42,251 bases of DNA from a virus. The stretch is taken from IMG/VR virus record IMGVR_UViG_3300020473_000053, positions 1 through 42,251 of that record. One strand, given 5' to 3'. A program made the translations under genes and the position numbers. Under the pieces are notes generated by a model. The model saw nothing but the letters and a program-made list of their open reading frames with translations, did not search any database and had not been told where the DNA came from. How positions within the stretch are numbered: position 1 is the first letter of the stretch; each line of letters opens with the position of its first letter. Positions 9,208 through 18,030 of the stretch are shown one piece after another.

Positions 9208-9435
9208 TTAGAAATTTCCCCCGTTGATGTCTAAATTCTGCTCCGCACCTGGAGTCAGAGTTAAAGTAGCGTCCCATTTTTGTGTCGCACCATTATATAC
9301 AAGAACCATACCATTAAGTAAATTCGAGGCATTAACATCGCTGAGTTCAGCTAAGGAAAGACCTTGGGCTCCAGCAAGTGAAGAAAGTACTTTAACTGCA
9401 TTTTTTTGCCCTACCCTGACCTTAATATCTGCCAT
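9208..9435 (-). CDS. Small fibre-tip-like protein (75 aa)
   Basis: Contains LSLAELSDVNASNLLNGMVL followed by VYNGATQKW, the L-x-D-V...G-x-V-L-V-Y-(N/D)...W motif common in phage tail fibres, and ends LDINGGNF. It begins MADIKVRVGQKNAVKVLSS. It may be a stand-alone fibre segment that trimerises with, or decorates, the following 534-aa protein, whose start is immediately adjacent. A late promoter-like CATAAATA lies 30 nt upstream of its ATG, so it is probably the first gene of the neck transcription unit. Confidence 0.7.
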   Translation of the reverse strand: MADIKVRVGQKNAVKVLSSLAGAQGLSLAELSDVNASNLLNGMVLVYNGATQKWDATLTLTPGAEQNLDINGGNF

Positions 9436-9464
9436 TTATGTAAGCAATTCAGAATCTATATATT

Positions 9465-9472
9465 TATTTATG
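9465..9472 (-). promoter_or_regulatory. T4-type late promoter CATAAATA
   Basis: CATAAATA on the minus strand, one base away from the T4 late consensus TATAAATA, about 30 nt upstream of the 75-aa gene. It lies in the only non-coding gap of this area. T4 late promoters consist of just this -10 element, read by RNA polymerase with the phage gp55-type factor. A second overlapping TAAATA-like run follows, so the exact register is uncertain. Confidence 0.6.
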
Positions 9473-9474
9473 TT

Positions 9475-9681
9475 TTATAAGATTGGTTTATTATTAACTA
9501 ATTGCTTTAAGAGAATTTTTATTTCATCAATATCCTTTCTCATTTCATCCAATTCTTCTCTGTCATGAATTTTTTTATTCTTAGACCTAATATATCTACT
9601 ATATGAAGCATTATCTGTTTCCAATATAGCACCTGTTTCTGGATCACGAAACAGATTTTTATGTCCTTCAACTGGTATCAT
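9475..9681 (-). CDS. Small conserved phage protein (68 aa)
   Basis: Begins MIPVEGHKNLFRDPETGAIL and ETDNASYSRYIRSKNKK, followed by an acidic coiled-coil (REELDEMRKDIDEIKILLKQ). I associate the GHxNLxRD-x-x-TGAI pattern with a small protein that recurs among marine T4-like phages, but I cannot name its function. Its ATG overlaps the stop of the 218-aa gene (TAATG). The helical C-terminus suggests oligomerisation. Confidence 0.7.
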   Translation of the reverse strand: MIPVEGHKNLFRDPETGAILETDNASYSRYIRSKNKKIHDREELDEMRKDIDEIKILLKQLVNNKPIL

Positions 9682-10337
9682 TATGCAATCCTTGAACTAT
9701 TTTTTTTATCTATCTTCAATCTATCTTTAGCAACTTTTGCTGAAGGTCCAGATTTAATTGGAATAATATCTTTTGCATTAGCAATTTTTTCTGTAGAAGC
9801 ACCAGGTGCTCTACTTAGATCTTTCCAAGTTGATCTAACAGATCTATTTTTTACCATTACTTGTGTAACAGCACCTTTATCCTTTGTCTTACCAAGTGTT
9901 AAAAGATTTTTTATCCTATTAAGAGGTTTACTATTTTCATAATTACTACCTCTTCTTGCATATTGTTGTGCTCTTGATGGATCGGTTGTAAAGTATGCAT
10001 CCCTACCAGAAGTTGCACTATTAGGTTTCCAGTTAGATTTCTTTGCCCATGCTAAATCAGATTTATCTATCTTATATGTTCCTGTTTTTGCAGGTTGTAC
10101 ACCAGTTTTAAAATATTGGTTTATTTTCTTCTGAGAACTACCATGAAAACCTTTAATCGCTGTTCCTTTACTAAATGCTTTTTGAGCAAAATATGGATCT
10201 ATTGTCCTTGATGGTTTCTTCTTAAATACATGTTTTAGAGTCTTTACAACTGGTTTTTTTAACTTAGAAACAAGTTTTAATCCCAATCTTAAAGCAGACT
10301 CATCAAGATCTTGTTGAAATGTTTTAAAAGTTTTCAT
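9681..10337 (-). CDS. Putative ADP-ribosyltransferase-like protein with capsid-targeting-like N-terminus
   Basis: 218 aa, strongly basic. The N-terminus MKTFKTFQQDLDES resembles the capsid-targeting peptides of T4 internal proteins (MKTYQEF...) and contains L-D-E at 11-13, a match to the (L/I)-x-E cleavage site of the T4 gp21 prohead protease. Residues ~61-67 read IKGFHGS and ~111-127 read GRDAYFTTDPSRAQQYA, the H and Y motif pattern of ADP-ribosyltransferase-like folds (HG(T/S)...G-x-Y-F-T-T-D-P...A...YA). A later strand (GAVTQVMVK, 155-163) and a PIKS segment near 183 fit the same fold, but no clear catalytic glutamate can be assigned (E173 is one option). An injected host-modifying effector is inferred. 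Start and stop overlap the neighbouring genes (ATGA, TAATG). Confidence 0.6.
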   Translation of the reverse strand: MKTFKTFQQDLDESALRLGLKLVSKLKKPVVKTLKHVFKKKPSRTIDPYFAQKAFSKGTAIKGFHGSSQKKINQYFKTGVQPAKTGTYKIDKSDLAWAKKSNWKPNSATSGRDAYFTTDPSRAQQYARRGSNYENSKPLNRIKNLLTLGKTKDKGAVTQVMVKNRSVRSTWKDLSRAPGASTEKIANAKDIIPIKSGPSAKVAKDRLKIDKKNSSRIA

Positions 10338-10471
10338 ATCTGATTAAAAGGATATTGTTTTAACTTATCCTCAACGGTTCTAAGATCTATTGGAAGATGA
10401 AATTTTACTAATTTACCAGATCCACTAGGATCTATAATAAATTTAGTTGCTGGATTTACAGAATTCCTCAC
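10334..10471 (-). CDS. Short GTG-start protein coupled to its neighbours (45 aa)
   Basis: A 45-codon frame beginning at GTG (10471-10469), which overlaps the TGA of the 2,518-aa gene as GTGA, and ending in a TGA that overlaps the ATG of the 218-aa gene as ATGA. The product contains NPATKFIIDPSGSGKLVKFH and ends KLKQYPFNQI. No family is recognised. The double overlap fills what would otherwise be a 130-nt gap, and the gap's other minus-strand frames offer nothing better. This geometry is the main support; it is a predicted, not certain, gene. Confidence 0.6.
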   Translation of the reverse strand: MRNSVNPATKFIIDPSGSGKLVKFHLPIDLRTVEDKLKQYPFNQI

Positions 10472-13400
10472 GCTAAAGCAATTGCTCTAAAGTCTTTGAG
10501 TCTGACAGGAACACACTCATTAGTTGATGTCATAACAATCTTAATAGTAAATCCATTAAATTGCTCTAAATCATCGATACTAAATTGATATTCAGAGAAA
10601 TCATTTAATCCATTTTTCTTAACAATAGCATCAGATCTACCATCATTATTTGCTTGATTAATAATTACATCTCCAAATCCATCACCATCAGTGTCAATTA
10701 GATTCTTATATCCAGGGAATGCTCTATATGATTGAGAAACTTCACTGGAATCTGCTGTAAACAATCTATAAAATACCCTAAAGTCTGCTTCTGGTCTAAC
10801 ATTTGCAGCAACAAGTACCTTTAATGAAGTTGCTGGTTGCTTTAGATTAACCCTTCTAGAAACAAATATAGATCCATGTGGGTCATTGCTAACAGCATTT
10901 GTTCTACTATCAGTAGCATAATTATCAATTCCTATAGGATTATTAATTTTACTTCTACCCATGACAAATGTGGCATTCTTAATATCCAATACAGGAGATA
11001 AGTTTTTATCATTTGATGTCATATCAACCTTTAATGCCAATGATTTATTTCTAGGCAATCCTTCCAATCTTTCAGATTCATTAAGTTTAGAACAAACCAT
11101 TCTAGGAGTTGGGAAGAAAGTAGTTTCATTTAATATAGTTGGTTCAAATCCCTGATCTATAAATGAGACTTCATTTCCGTTTGCACTTGTTCCACTAACT
11201 GTTCTCACAGAAGCACTTGCACGAGTTCCCTGTCCTGGTGTAATAATATTAAATCTAGAAGATAATGAACTAAATTGATGGTTTTGCGAAATCTTAACAG
11301 TATTTCCACCAACAGATTTATGATCAGTAAAACAAACCATAGTTTTACCATCTTTTCTAGAACTAGTTCCTCTATCAACTTCTAAGTAATAATTATCAAT
11401 ATTAGAATTCTCTTGTAAAGATAAAGTTGTTGGTAAACTAAATGTTGAGTTAATACCAGCTAATGGGAATCCATTTATCTCATATGGTTGGATACTAGAT
11501 CCTGTAGGATGAGAAACTGCACCACTCCCCTCCATACCTCTACCAGTAATACTAAGTGTACCAATTTGTACAACATAATCAACAACTTCATTTTCTATTA
11601 ATGCTTGTCCTCTATCAGTAGTAACACCAGCATAAGTAACAAATGAAGTTGTACTTGCTACAGATACGGATTGTCCAGCTATAGATAGATTTTCTGTTGT
11701 TTGTGTAGCAACACTATCTGGTCTAATGTCCTTAATTTCAACTTTATTATTAAGACCGTGATGTGCATGGTTATATTGAATAACCTCTATAACATTACCT
11801 TCATTTCTAGAATCTATTACTACAGAATCTGCAGCAGCAGTAGTTGCATTTGCAAATGCTGTTCTAGTATCTTTATTTGGACCATAATGTATTAAAGTAT
11901 CACCATTAACAATTTTTTCACCTTGAACGTCTGTTAAGTATAGTGTATCAATTGACGAACTAACAGCAGCAACTGCAAATTTAGCATGACCACCCCTAAT
12001 TACATCTGCTTGTTCATTGTTTATTGTAAGAACATCACCAACTTGATATCCAGATCCAGCAGTAACAGAATCAATTTCTATTACAGTGCGATCTACTCCA
12101 TCCACTACAATAGTAGCAGTAGCACCAGATCCATTACCAGTTAATGAAACTAATTCAATAGATGTTTTCTGGAAGTTTTCATTATTAGCTCCTGTTGTAG
12201 TTTCACCTACAAACTTGTATCCAGCTCCAGCAGCAATAATTTCTGGTTGAGTACTTGTGTTTATTGGTGCACCAGTACCTTCAACAATACCAGTAATACT
12301 ATCATCTTCTTCATCACCAGTAGCACCCGTACTTATCTTTCTTCCAACCGCAACATGTGAACCTTCACCAGCCCCTAAACTAATTGCTAGTTTTAATTTT
12401 CTTGGTAAAGTTCTAATTGGATTATTAGATAATGCTTGTGTATTTTCATTACCAGCTTCAACATCCGTGTTATAGAATGTAACTGTTCCAGCAGGAACAA
12501 ATTCAGCTTTATAAAGCTTGAATGTTAGATCTTGATACTGACTTGGAGTCCAAATAGTTCCATTTTGAGACTTAAATAAACTACCACCAATATACTGCTT
12601 ACTAACAACTACACTTTCTACATCAGGTAAATTAGAAGTCTTAACAGTCTTCTGACCCATTGTTGCACACCACATCTCATATAGATCAGATCCAGGTGAT
12701 AAGAATACTAATGCATATTCTTTACCTGATTCCAAATAAATTGGAGATGGGAATTTAATATTAGTTGCTATAGATGCATCATCAGAAATTTGAATATCAT
12801 TTGGATTTAATGCAACTTGAGCAAAATCTTGTACTAGGAAACTTGTAGGTGTTCCTAATTCAACTTCTCTAACTTCTACAAAAACCTTAGAGTTTGGATC
12901 TTTACTTCCAAAATAAACATCAACTGAAGTTAAGAATGCACCACTTTCATCAACTGTAAATGTTTGTGCTAGAGGATCTCTATATGGAGCTTCAACTCTA
13001 GTAGTAGATGAAGTTGAATTAACTGATACCTGAACGTTTATATCATTAGGTCTTTGTGCAGGTGGGGGTGGATTTCTAACTCCAACCGTTGATGTCTGCT
13101 GAGTTAAAATAGTACCTGTTCCTGAATATGTTCCAGTCGCATCACTAGCATGTGCAGTACTTCCAGGTAAAGTAACAGTTCCAGGTGGAGTAGCAGTAAC
13201 CTTGAATGTTTTTGTTCCAGTAAAGAATAAGGCTGGAGGTGGAGGTGTTTGATTTGCATCTCTAAAGAAGAATGCACCTAAAATATCACCCCAATTGTCG
13301 GAAATAATATCTATATTAGTTACACTTGCAGTAGCACCACTACTTTGACCTATAATTTTTGCTCCTTTAACCACATAACCATAATAATCAGGATCATTAG

Positions 13401-16400
13401 CTAATGCTTGTGTATCACAATTAAACAACTTAGAAGTTGCAGAATATGTTGCTCCTGGTGTAGGTCTAGTTCTATCAAAAGGATCAATAGAATATACTTC
13501 AACATTTACAGAAACTGTACCCATTCCACTAGGTATTACAGATATAGAAGCATCTCCAAATTTATGATTTGGTGCTTTAACTCTTACATTTCCAATTTCT
13601 ACCCCATTAGAAATTATCTTTGCATCCTCATTTAATGAGAATGATCCAGATTCCATTGAGATTTCAATTAATTTAGGGAAAATATCTGGTGATCCACTAT
13701 CTAAGTAATGATAATGTTTTGTAAGTGGTTTTAATCCATTAGCAGAAAAAGCAACATTCCTAGATCTCATATATTGATCAGCTTCACCACTAATTTTAAC
13801 ACTCTCAACATAGTCAAATTCCCTTGAAGGTCCTTCTAATTGATTAGTAAAACTAGTTTCTATAGTTCTAGTTGTAGTTGTTGTAGTTGTTGTAGTTGTA
13901 TCAATATGATTACCATCGAATAGATCCTGATCTGCTTCTACTTCAGCATCTGTTACTGATACATCAGTTGCTACTGTAGTATTATCAGAAACTACATTTG
14001 AGCTTTCTGCCCATTCTGCTCCAGTAGATTCAATTCTATGATCATCAATATAGATTGTTCTTGTCCAATTATCTGATGCTGGATCAAGTAGTATACCACC
14101 AACATACACAATAACATTAAATGGGTTAATATTCTCAACCTGAGTTGCTTGTGGTTGATCTATCCAATCAGCTTCAGTATATGCTAAAGTTAATATATCT
14201 CCTGTTTTTTGGCAATTTGGGTCTAAAAGTTTAAGGTTAGCTGATAAATCAGCAACTTCTGTATCGATTCCACCATCAAATGCTAATTGTGCTGGAATTG
14301 ACCAAAAATCAATTGCACTAATAAGTTCTCTATTAACAACATCAACATCACATCTAGATCCATCTTCAGGATTGTAGTCGATAAAGTTTCTATCTTTAAA
14401 ATCATTTACAACAAATCCAGTCTTGAACCTATCCAAACCATCAGCATCAGTAACTTGTAAAGATTTGGTATCTAATTCAAGAGCAGTAAGAGATGTCATA
14501 ATCTCTAAATTATCAATTCTCTTTTCAAGTTTACCAATATCCCTCATGGTAAACCTTCTATTATCAAATAACTTAATTGTAGGTCCTTTTATTGGATCAT
14601 AAAGATATGGAGGAAGATTAATTTGTGCCACTTCCATAGAATCACCAACCTCAGTTGGTGGTGCTGGTTTATCAGCAGAAACACCCTTTATAAGTTTAAC
14701 TTGCTCAAACTTATTAATAACAAGTTTATCAATTCTTGGTAGATAATAAGTATATCCAAGAACAGTACTTTCATTAGGAGTAATAACATATCTTGATGTA
14801 TTCTCAAATCCTCTTGCTGAGAATGCAAAAGGTGATTTAGTTGTTACTGAAGGATCGAATACATTAACTCTTGGTCTAAAATCTATAATATCCGATGCTC
14901 TATCCCTACCAACTGATGGAATATCATTAGTATATCTGTCTTTAGTATAAGAATTTACACTGTAGAATTCGCCAACATTTCCAGTCGCATTTTTATAGTA
15001 ATCAAAAATTACAAGCAATCTCTTAGAAGGTACAGATGCATTATTCTTTCTAACTAATCTTGAATAATCTGCATATTGCTTTTTATGTCCTTTATCTAAA
15101 GTATAATTACTGGTTCTATCTACATAATTTCCAATATATATTTCTTGAATATTTGCTTCAATGCTAGACTCCTTAAACTTAACAGTTTCTCCAACATCAA
15201 AAGTATTTCCATTTAAGTATACAAATTCAATTTCTTCACCACTTACCCTATTAACAATTTGTCCAATTGCTCTACTTGCTTCACCAATAACTTTTTCACC
15301 AACAACAGTGTTTACATCTAATCCTAATCCAGAAACAAATCTTAGTTTATCAAGAGATGCTATAGATCTATCTTTAGATTCATATACTGCATGAATTTTT
15401 GCAACATCTGGAACGTTTAAGCAAATTTCCTTATCTTCTACTCTAACTCCATAATATGGACTTTGTGTTAAAGCACCATTAGTTGAAACACCAACTGTTC
15501 TTGTTATTTCTGTCTGAGAACTTCTTACATAATCTTTTGATCTACTAGCTAAACCAATTTTCTTCATTGTAACTATTACATTACAAATACTATTATTAGT
15601 TAATCCAGTAAACTTAATATCATTACCGTTATTCAGTATAGTTACTTTATCTGATGTTAAAGGTTCTTGAGTACCGTTTGCATATGAAATAGAATATCTT
15701 TCAGCATCATAAGGCTCAAAAAATGCACTACTAATACCAGATGCATTTCCATTACCACCAAATGTTTTTTCATAAGCATCAGCAGATGATAATGTTAACT
15801 CACCATTACTGACCAATTTACCAGCTACTTGCCTAGTAACAATCATTGTAGAACTTGATACATCAATATTTGATACATTTTTCTTAGGTAATCTAGTATA
15901 AAGACCAGATTTATTAAGATTAATTAGTTTTGGTGATTTAATCCTAAATGTTGTAGTTGTATGTACACCAACATTCCAAGGAGTTACTCCATCAACATGG
16001 TTCTCAATACTCAAAACAGGATTAAGAGTTAAAGTTGTACCATCAGCAGATATAGCATCAACTCTATTATAGGTTTGATTTAATGACCCACCAGTTGAGA
16101 ATCCAACAATTGCATCTGTTCTTATACCTACTTTACCAGAAAATCTTCTTTTTGGACATATTGCAGATGCCTCTGTATCCAACGTTACGCCAGTAATAGT
16201 CAATTCATCACTAGATGAGAAATTAGGCAATATACGATCATATAGGACGGTATCAGCACTAAAATTAGTTGCCAATGCATTATATCCACTAGCAGTAGAC
16301 AATCCATCTGCATCTTGGAACACAGATCTTATATCATCAACTGAATATGCAATAACTCTTTTAACAGAAGAACCAGTTACTACATCTTGTCCATTAAATT

Positions 16401-18024
16401 TTAATTGTTCACCTTCAATAAAAGATCCAGAAGTTTGTACTAAAGCAATCTCTCCAGGATTTAAATGCTCTGCAACATATCCCAATGCACCACTACTAAC
16501 TCCCTTAACAAGAGTTGTTTCTGGTAATGCAGCTTGCATTTCAGCAAATGTACCAGAATTTGTTATTTGGAGAGTAGTATATGTCTGAACATCAAATAAA
16601 TATAAATCCCATTCTGTAGAAGCGTCTTTCCATGCTTCATCACTAACACCATACCAATAAACACGAGCTTCACCAACTTTTAATCCATTACCAAAGGAAT
16701 CGTTAGTTCCAGAGGACATTTTTCTTTTATTATATAATCCAATAACATTGTTACCACTACTATTAAGTGGCTCACCAATATTAATAAATGGAACACCTTG
16801 AACATTATCAACCTTTATCATACTTCCCATTCTAAAGGGAACAGATGCTGCTTTAACTGTTTTAGTATCTCTTGGTTTGTCTACATCTAAAACTGTTGTT
16901 CCTGGTAATGCTACGTCAAATCCCCTTACATATGCTTTACCTGGAGATAGTTTAACACACATCATGTCATCTGAAGGATCATTACCTTCGTCCGTTTTCT
17001 GACCTTCTGTGTATAGTCCAGCAGAACTAATTTCATCATTTAAGGAATTCTGCAAATTAACCCTAAATGGATTTACTGCATAGTTACCAGATTCGTCATA
17101 TGTTCTTTTAGCAAGATACTTTTTAATCTCAGAATATACAGAACTATTCTGTAGTTTCTTAATTTCACCATCTCTTACTCTTACTAATTCTATAAAATTA
17201 GTATCATTATAATCTAATAATGCCTTTTTAGATAATTTGACTGTTATCTTAAATCTATCTGCTCCTGGTGCTGCAAAATTAGTAAATCCTTTAGCATTAT
17301 CATTTAATGAAGGATCATCATTTGAGCTAACTATAGTTTCTAAAATCTCAAATCCAACCCTATATGAAGGTTTGTTTGAGTATGGTTCCAATACAACAAC
17401 AGATTTTGGAACATCTACAAAAGTACCCCTAATAAAATATATTCCTTTATCAACACCAACAGAAGATCCAATTGTAGAAGCATCTTCTGGTACTAAAGTT
17501 AAAACTGTTTCCCCAGATACTAATGTAGTATTACCATAGGTAACATTTTCATCAAGTATTAATATTTCTGAATTTGGGAATGAATTACTTACAAAATCAG
17601 TTCCTGATTCATTATACTTAAGAAATATGGTAATATCATCAACACCTTCGTTAGGTGGTAAAACGTAATTCTTAATAGTACCTACTATTTGAGAATTTTG
17701 TCCTATAACTCTAGTTCCTTTTCCGTTATTATTATTAATTAATGCATCCAAATATATGCTAATATCAACACCTAAATGGTCTGGATTTACCTTACATGAA
17801 AAATAAGTACTATCATAAGTTACTCCACCAGGAATAACCATAGATCCTTCTTTAAAAATATGACTTCCAAATGCTTCTAATTGATTCTGCAATATTGATT
17901 GCAGATTAGTTAATTCTCTTGCTTGAACTGGAAATCCAGGCTTAAACAGTACCTTATAGAAGTTATCTGCCTTATCAAAATCATCATAATAAGGACTTAT
18001 ATTTAAGTTAGTCTTTTGTGGCAT
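10468..18024 (-). CDS. DUF4815-type giant virion structural protein (2,518 aa)
   Basis: The N-terminus (NLNISPYYDDFDKADNFYKV, LFKPGFPVQARELTNLQSIL, GSHIFKEGSMVIPGG) is the DUF4815 signature seen in large tail/baseplate-associated proteins of marine T4-like phages. The rest is modular: a ten-Thr run near residue 1376, Pro-rich linkers (TPPPPALFF; NPPPPAQRP) near 1590-1660, a GxGY beta-repeat near 1930-2000, and a DTDGDGFGD calcium-loop-like motif near 2440. It lies right after gp8, in the place of T4 genes 9-12, and is probably a baseplate-periphery or long-fibre component (inference from position). It starts 6 nt after the gp8 stop. Confidence 0.82.
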   Translation of the reverse strand: MPQKTNLNISPYYDDFDKADNFYKVLFKPGFPVQARELTNLQSILQNQLEAFGSHIFKEGSMVIPGGVTYDSTYFSCKVNPDHLGVDISIYLDALINNNNGKGTRVIGQNSQIVGTIKNYVLPPNEGVDDITIFLKYNESGTDFVSNSFPNSEILILDENVTYGNTTLVSGETVLTLVPEDASTIGSSVGVDKGIYFIRGTFVDVPKSVVVLEPYSNKPSYRVGFEILETIVSSNDDPSLNDNAKGFTNFAAPGADRFKITVKLSKKALLDYNDTNFIELVRVRDGEIKKLQNSSVYSEIKKYLAKRTYDESGNYAVNPFRVNLQNSLNDEISSAGLYTEGQKTDEGNDPSDDMMCVKLSPGKAYVRGFDVALPGTTVLDVDKPRDTKTVKAASVPFRMGSMIKVDNVQGVPFINIGEPLNSSGNNVIGLYNKRKMSSGTNDSFGNGLKVGEARVYWYGVSDEAWKDASTEWDLYLFDVQTYTTLQITNSGTFAEMQAALPETTLVKGVSSGALGYVAEHLNPGEIALVQTSGSFIEGEQLKFNGQDVVTGSSVKRVIAYSVDDIRSVFQDADGLSTASGYNALATNFSADTVLYDRILPNFSSSDELTITGVTLDTEASAICPKRRFSGKVGIRTDAIVGFSTGGSLNQTYNRVDAISADGTTLTLNPVLSIENHVDGVTPWNVGVHTTTTFRIKSPKLINLNKSGLYTRLPKKNVSNIDVSSSTMIVTRQVAGKLVSNGELTLSSADAYEKTFGGNGNASGISSAFFEPYDAERYSISYANGTQEPLTSDKVTILNNGNDIKFTGLTNNSICNVIVTMKKIGLASRSKDYVRSSQTEITRTVGVSTNGALTQSPYYGVRVEDKEICLNVPDVAKIHAVYESKDRSIASLDKLRFVSGLGLDVNTVVGEKVIGEASRAIGQIVNRVSGEEIEFVYLNGNTFDVGETVKFKESSIEANIQEIYIGNYVDRTSNYTLDKGHKKQYADYSRLVRKNNASVPSKRLLVIFDYYKNATGNVGEFYSVNSYTKDRYTNDIPSVGRDRASDIIDFRPRVNVFDPSVTTKSPFAFSARGFENTSRYVITPNESTVLGYTYYLPRIDKLVINKFEQVKLIKGVSADKPAPPTEVGDSMEVAQINLPPYLYDPIKGPTIKLFDNRRFTMRDIGKLEKRIDNLEIMTSLTALELDTKSLQVTDADGLDRFKTGFVVNDFKDRNFIDYNPEDGSRCDVDVVNRELISAIDFWSIPAQLAFDGGIDTEVADLSANLKLLDPNCQKTGDILTLAYTEADWIDQPQATQVENINPFNVIVYVGGILLDPASDNWTRTIYIDDHRIESTGAEWAESSNVVSDNTTVATDVSVTDAEVEADQDLFDGNHIDTTTTTTTTTTRTIETSFTNQLEGPSREFDYVESVKISGEADQYMRSRNVAFSANGLKPLTKHYHYLDSGSPDIFPKLIEISMESGSFSLNEDAKIISNGVEIGNVRVKAPNHKFGDASISVIPSGMGTVSVNVEVYSIDPFDRTRPTPGATYSATSKLFNCDTQALANDPDYYGYVVKGAKIIGQSSGATASVTNIDIISDNWGDILGAFFFRDANQTPPPPALFFTGTKTFKVTATPPGTVTLPGSTAHASDATGTYSGTGTILTQQTSTVGVRNPPPPAQRPNDINVQVSVNSTSSTTRVEAPYRDPLAQTFTVDESGAFLTSVDVYFGSKDPNSKVFVEVREVELGTPTSFLVQDFAQVALNPNDIQISDDASIATNIKFPSPIYLESGKEYALVFLSPGSDLYEMWCATMGQKTVKTSNLPDVESVVVSKQYIGGSLFKSQNGTIWTPSQYQDLTFKLYKAEFVPAGTVTFYNTDVEAGNENTQALSNNPIRTLPRKLKLAISLGAGEGSHVAVGRKISTGATGDEEDDSITGIVEGTGAPINTSTQPEIIAAGAGYKFVGETTTGANNENFQKTSIELVSLTGNGSGATATIVVDGVDRTVIEIDSVTAGSGYQVGDVLTINNEQADVIRGGHAKFAVAAVSSSIDTLYLTDVQGEKIVNGDTLIHYGPNKDTRTAFANATTAAADSVVIDSRNEGNVIEVIQYNHAHHGLNNKVEIKDIRPDSVATQTTENLSIAGQSVSVASTTSFVTYAGVTTDRGQALIENEVVDYVVQIGTLSITGRGMEGSGAVSHPTGSSIQPYEINGFPLAGINSTFSLPTTLSLQENSNIDNYYLEVDRGTSSRKDGKTMVCFTDHKSVGGNTVKISQNHQFSSLSSRFNIITPGQGTRASASVRTVSGTSANGNEVSFIDQGFEPTILNETTFFPTPRMVCSKLNESERLEGLPRNKSLALKVDMTSNDKNLSPVLDIKNATFVMGRSKINNPIGIDNYATDSRTNAVSNDPHGSIFVSRRVNLKQPATSLKVLVAANVRPEADFRVFYRLFTADSSEVSQSYRAFPGYKNLIDTDGDGFGDVIINQANNDGRSDAIVKKNGLNDFSEYQFSIDDLEQFNGFTIKIVMTSTNECVPVRLKDFRAIALA
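13870..13899. repeat. Trinucleotide-based run coding ten threonines
   Basis: Thirty bases made of ACA/ACT codons (minus strand), with a 9-base sub-period, encode ten consecutive Thr in the 2,518-aa protein. The run sits between an acidic segment (VEADQDLFDGNHID) and RTIETS. It is probably a flexible linker and may vary in length by in-frame slippage. Confidence 0.85.
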
Positions 18025-18030
18025 TTTTCT

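Noticed and set aside
9661-9942. Plus-strand frame of 93 aa with hydrophobic composition
   Set aside because: It lies antisense within the 218-aa and 68-aa genes, has no ribosome-binding site or family resemblance, and all convincing genes are on the minus strand. The hydrophobicity is the complement of Lys-rich codons.
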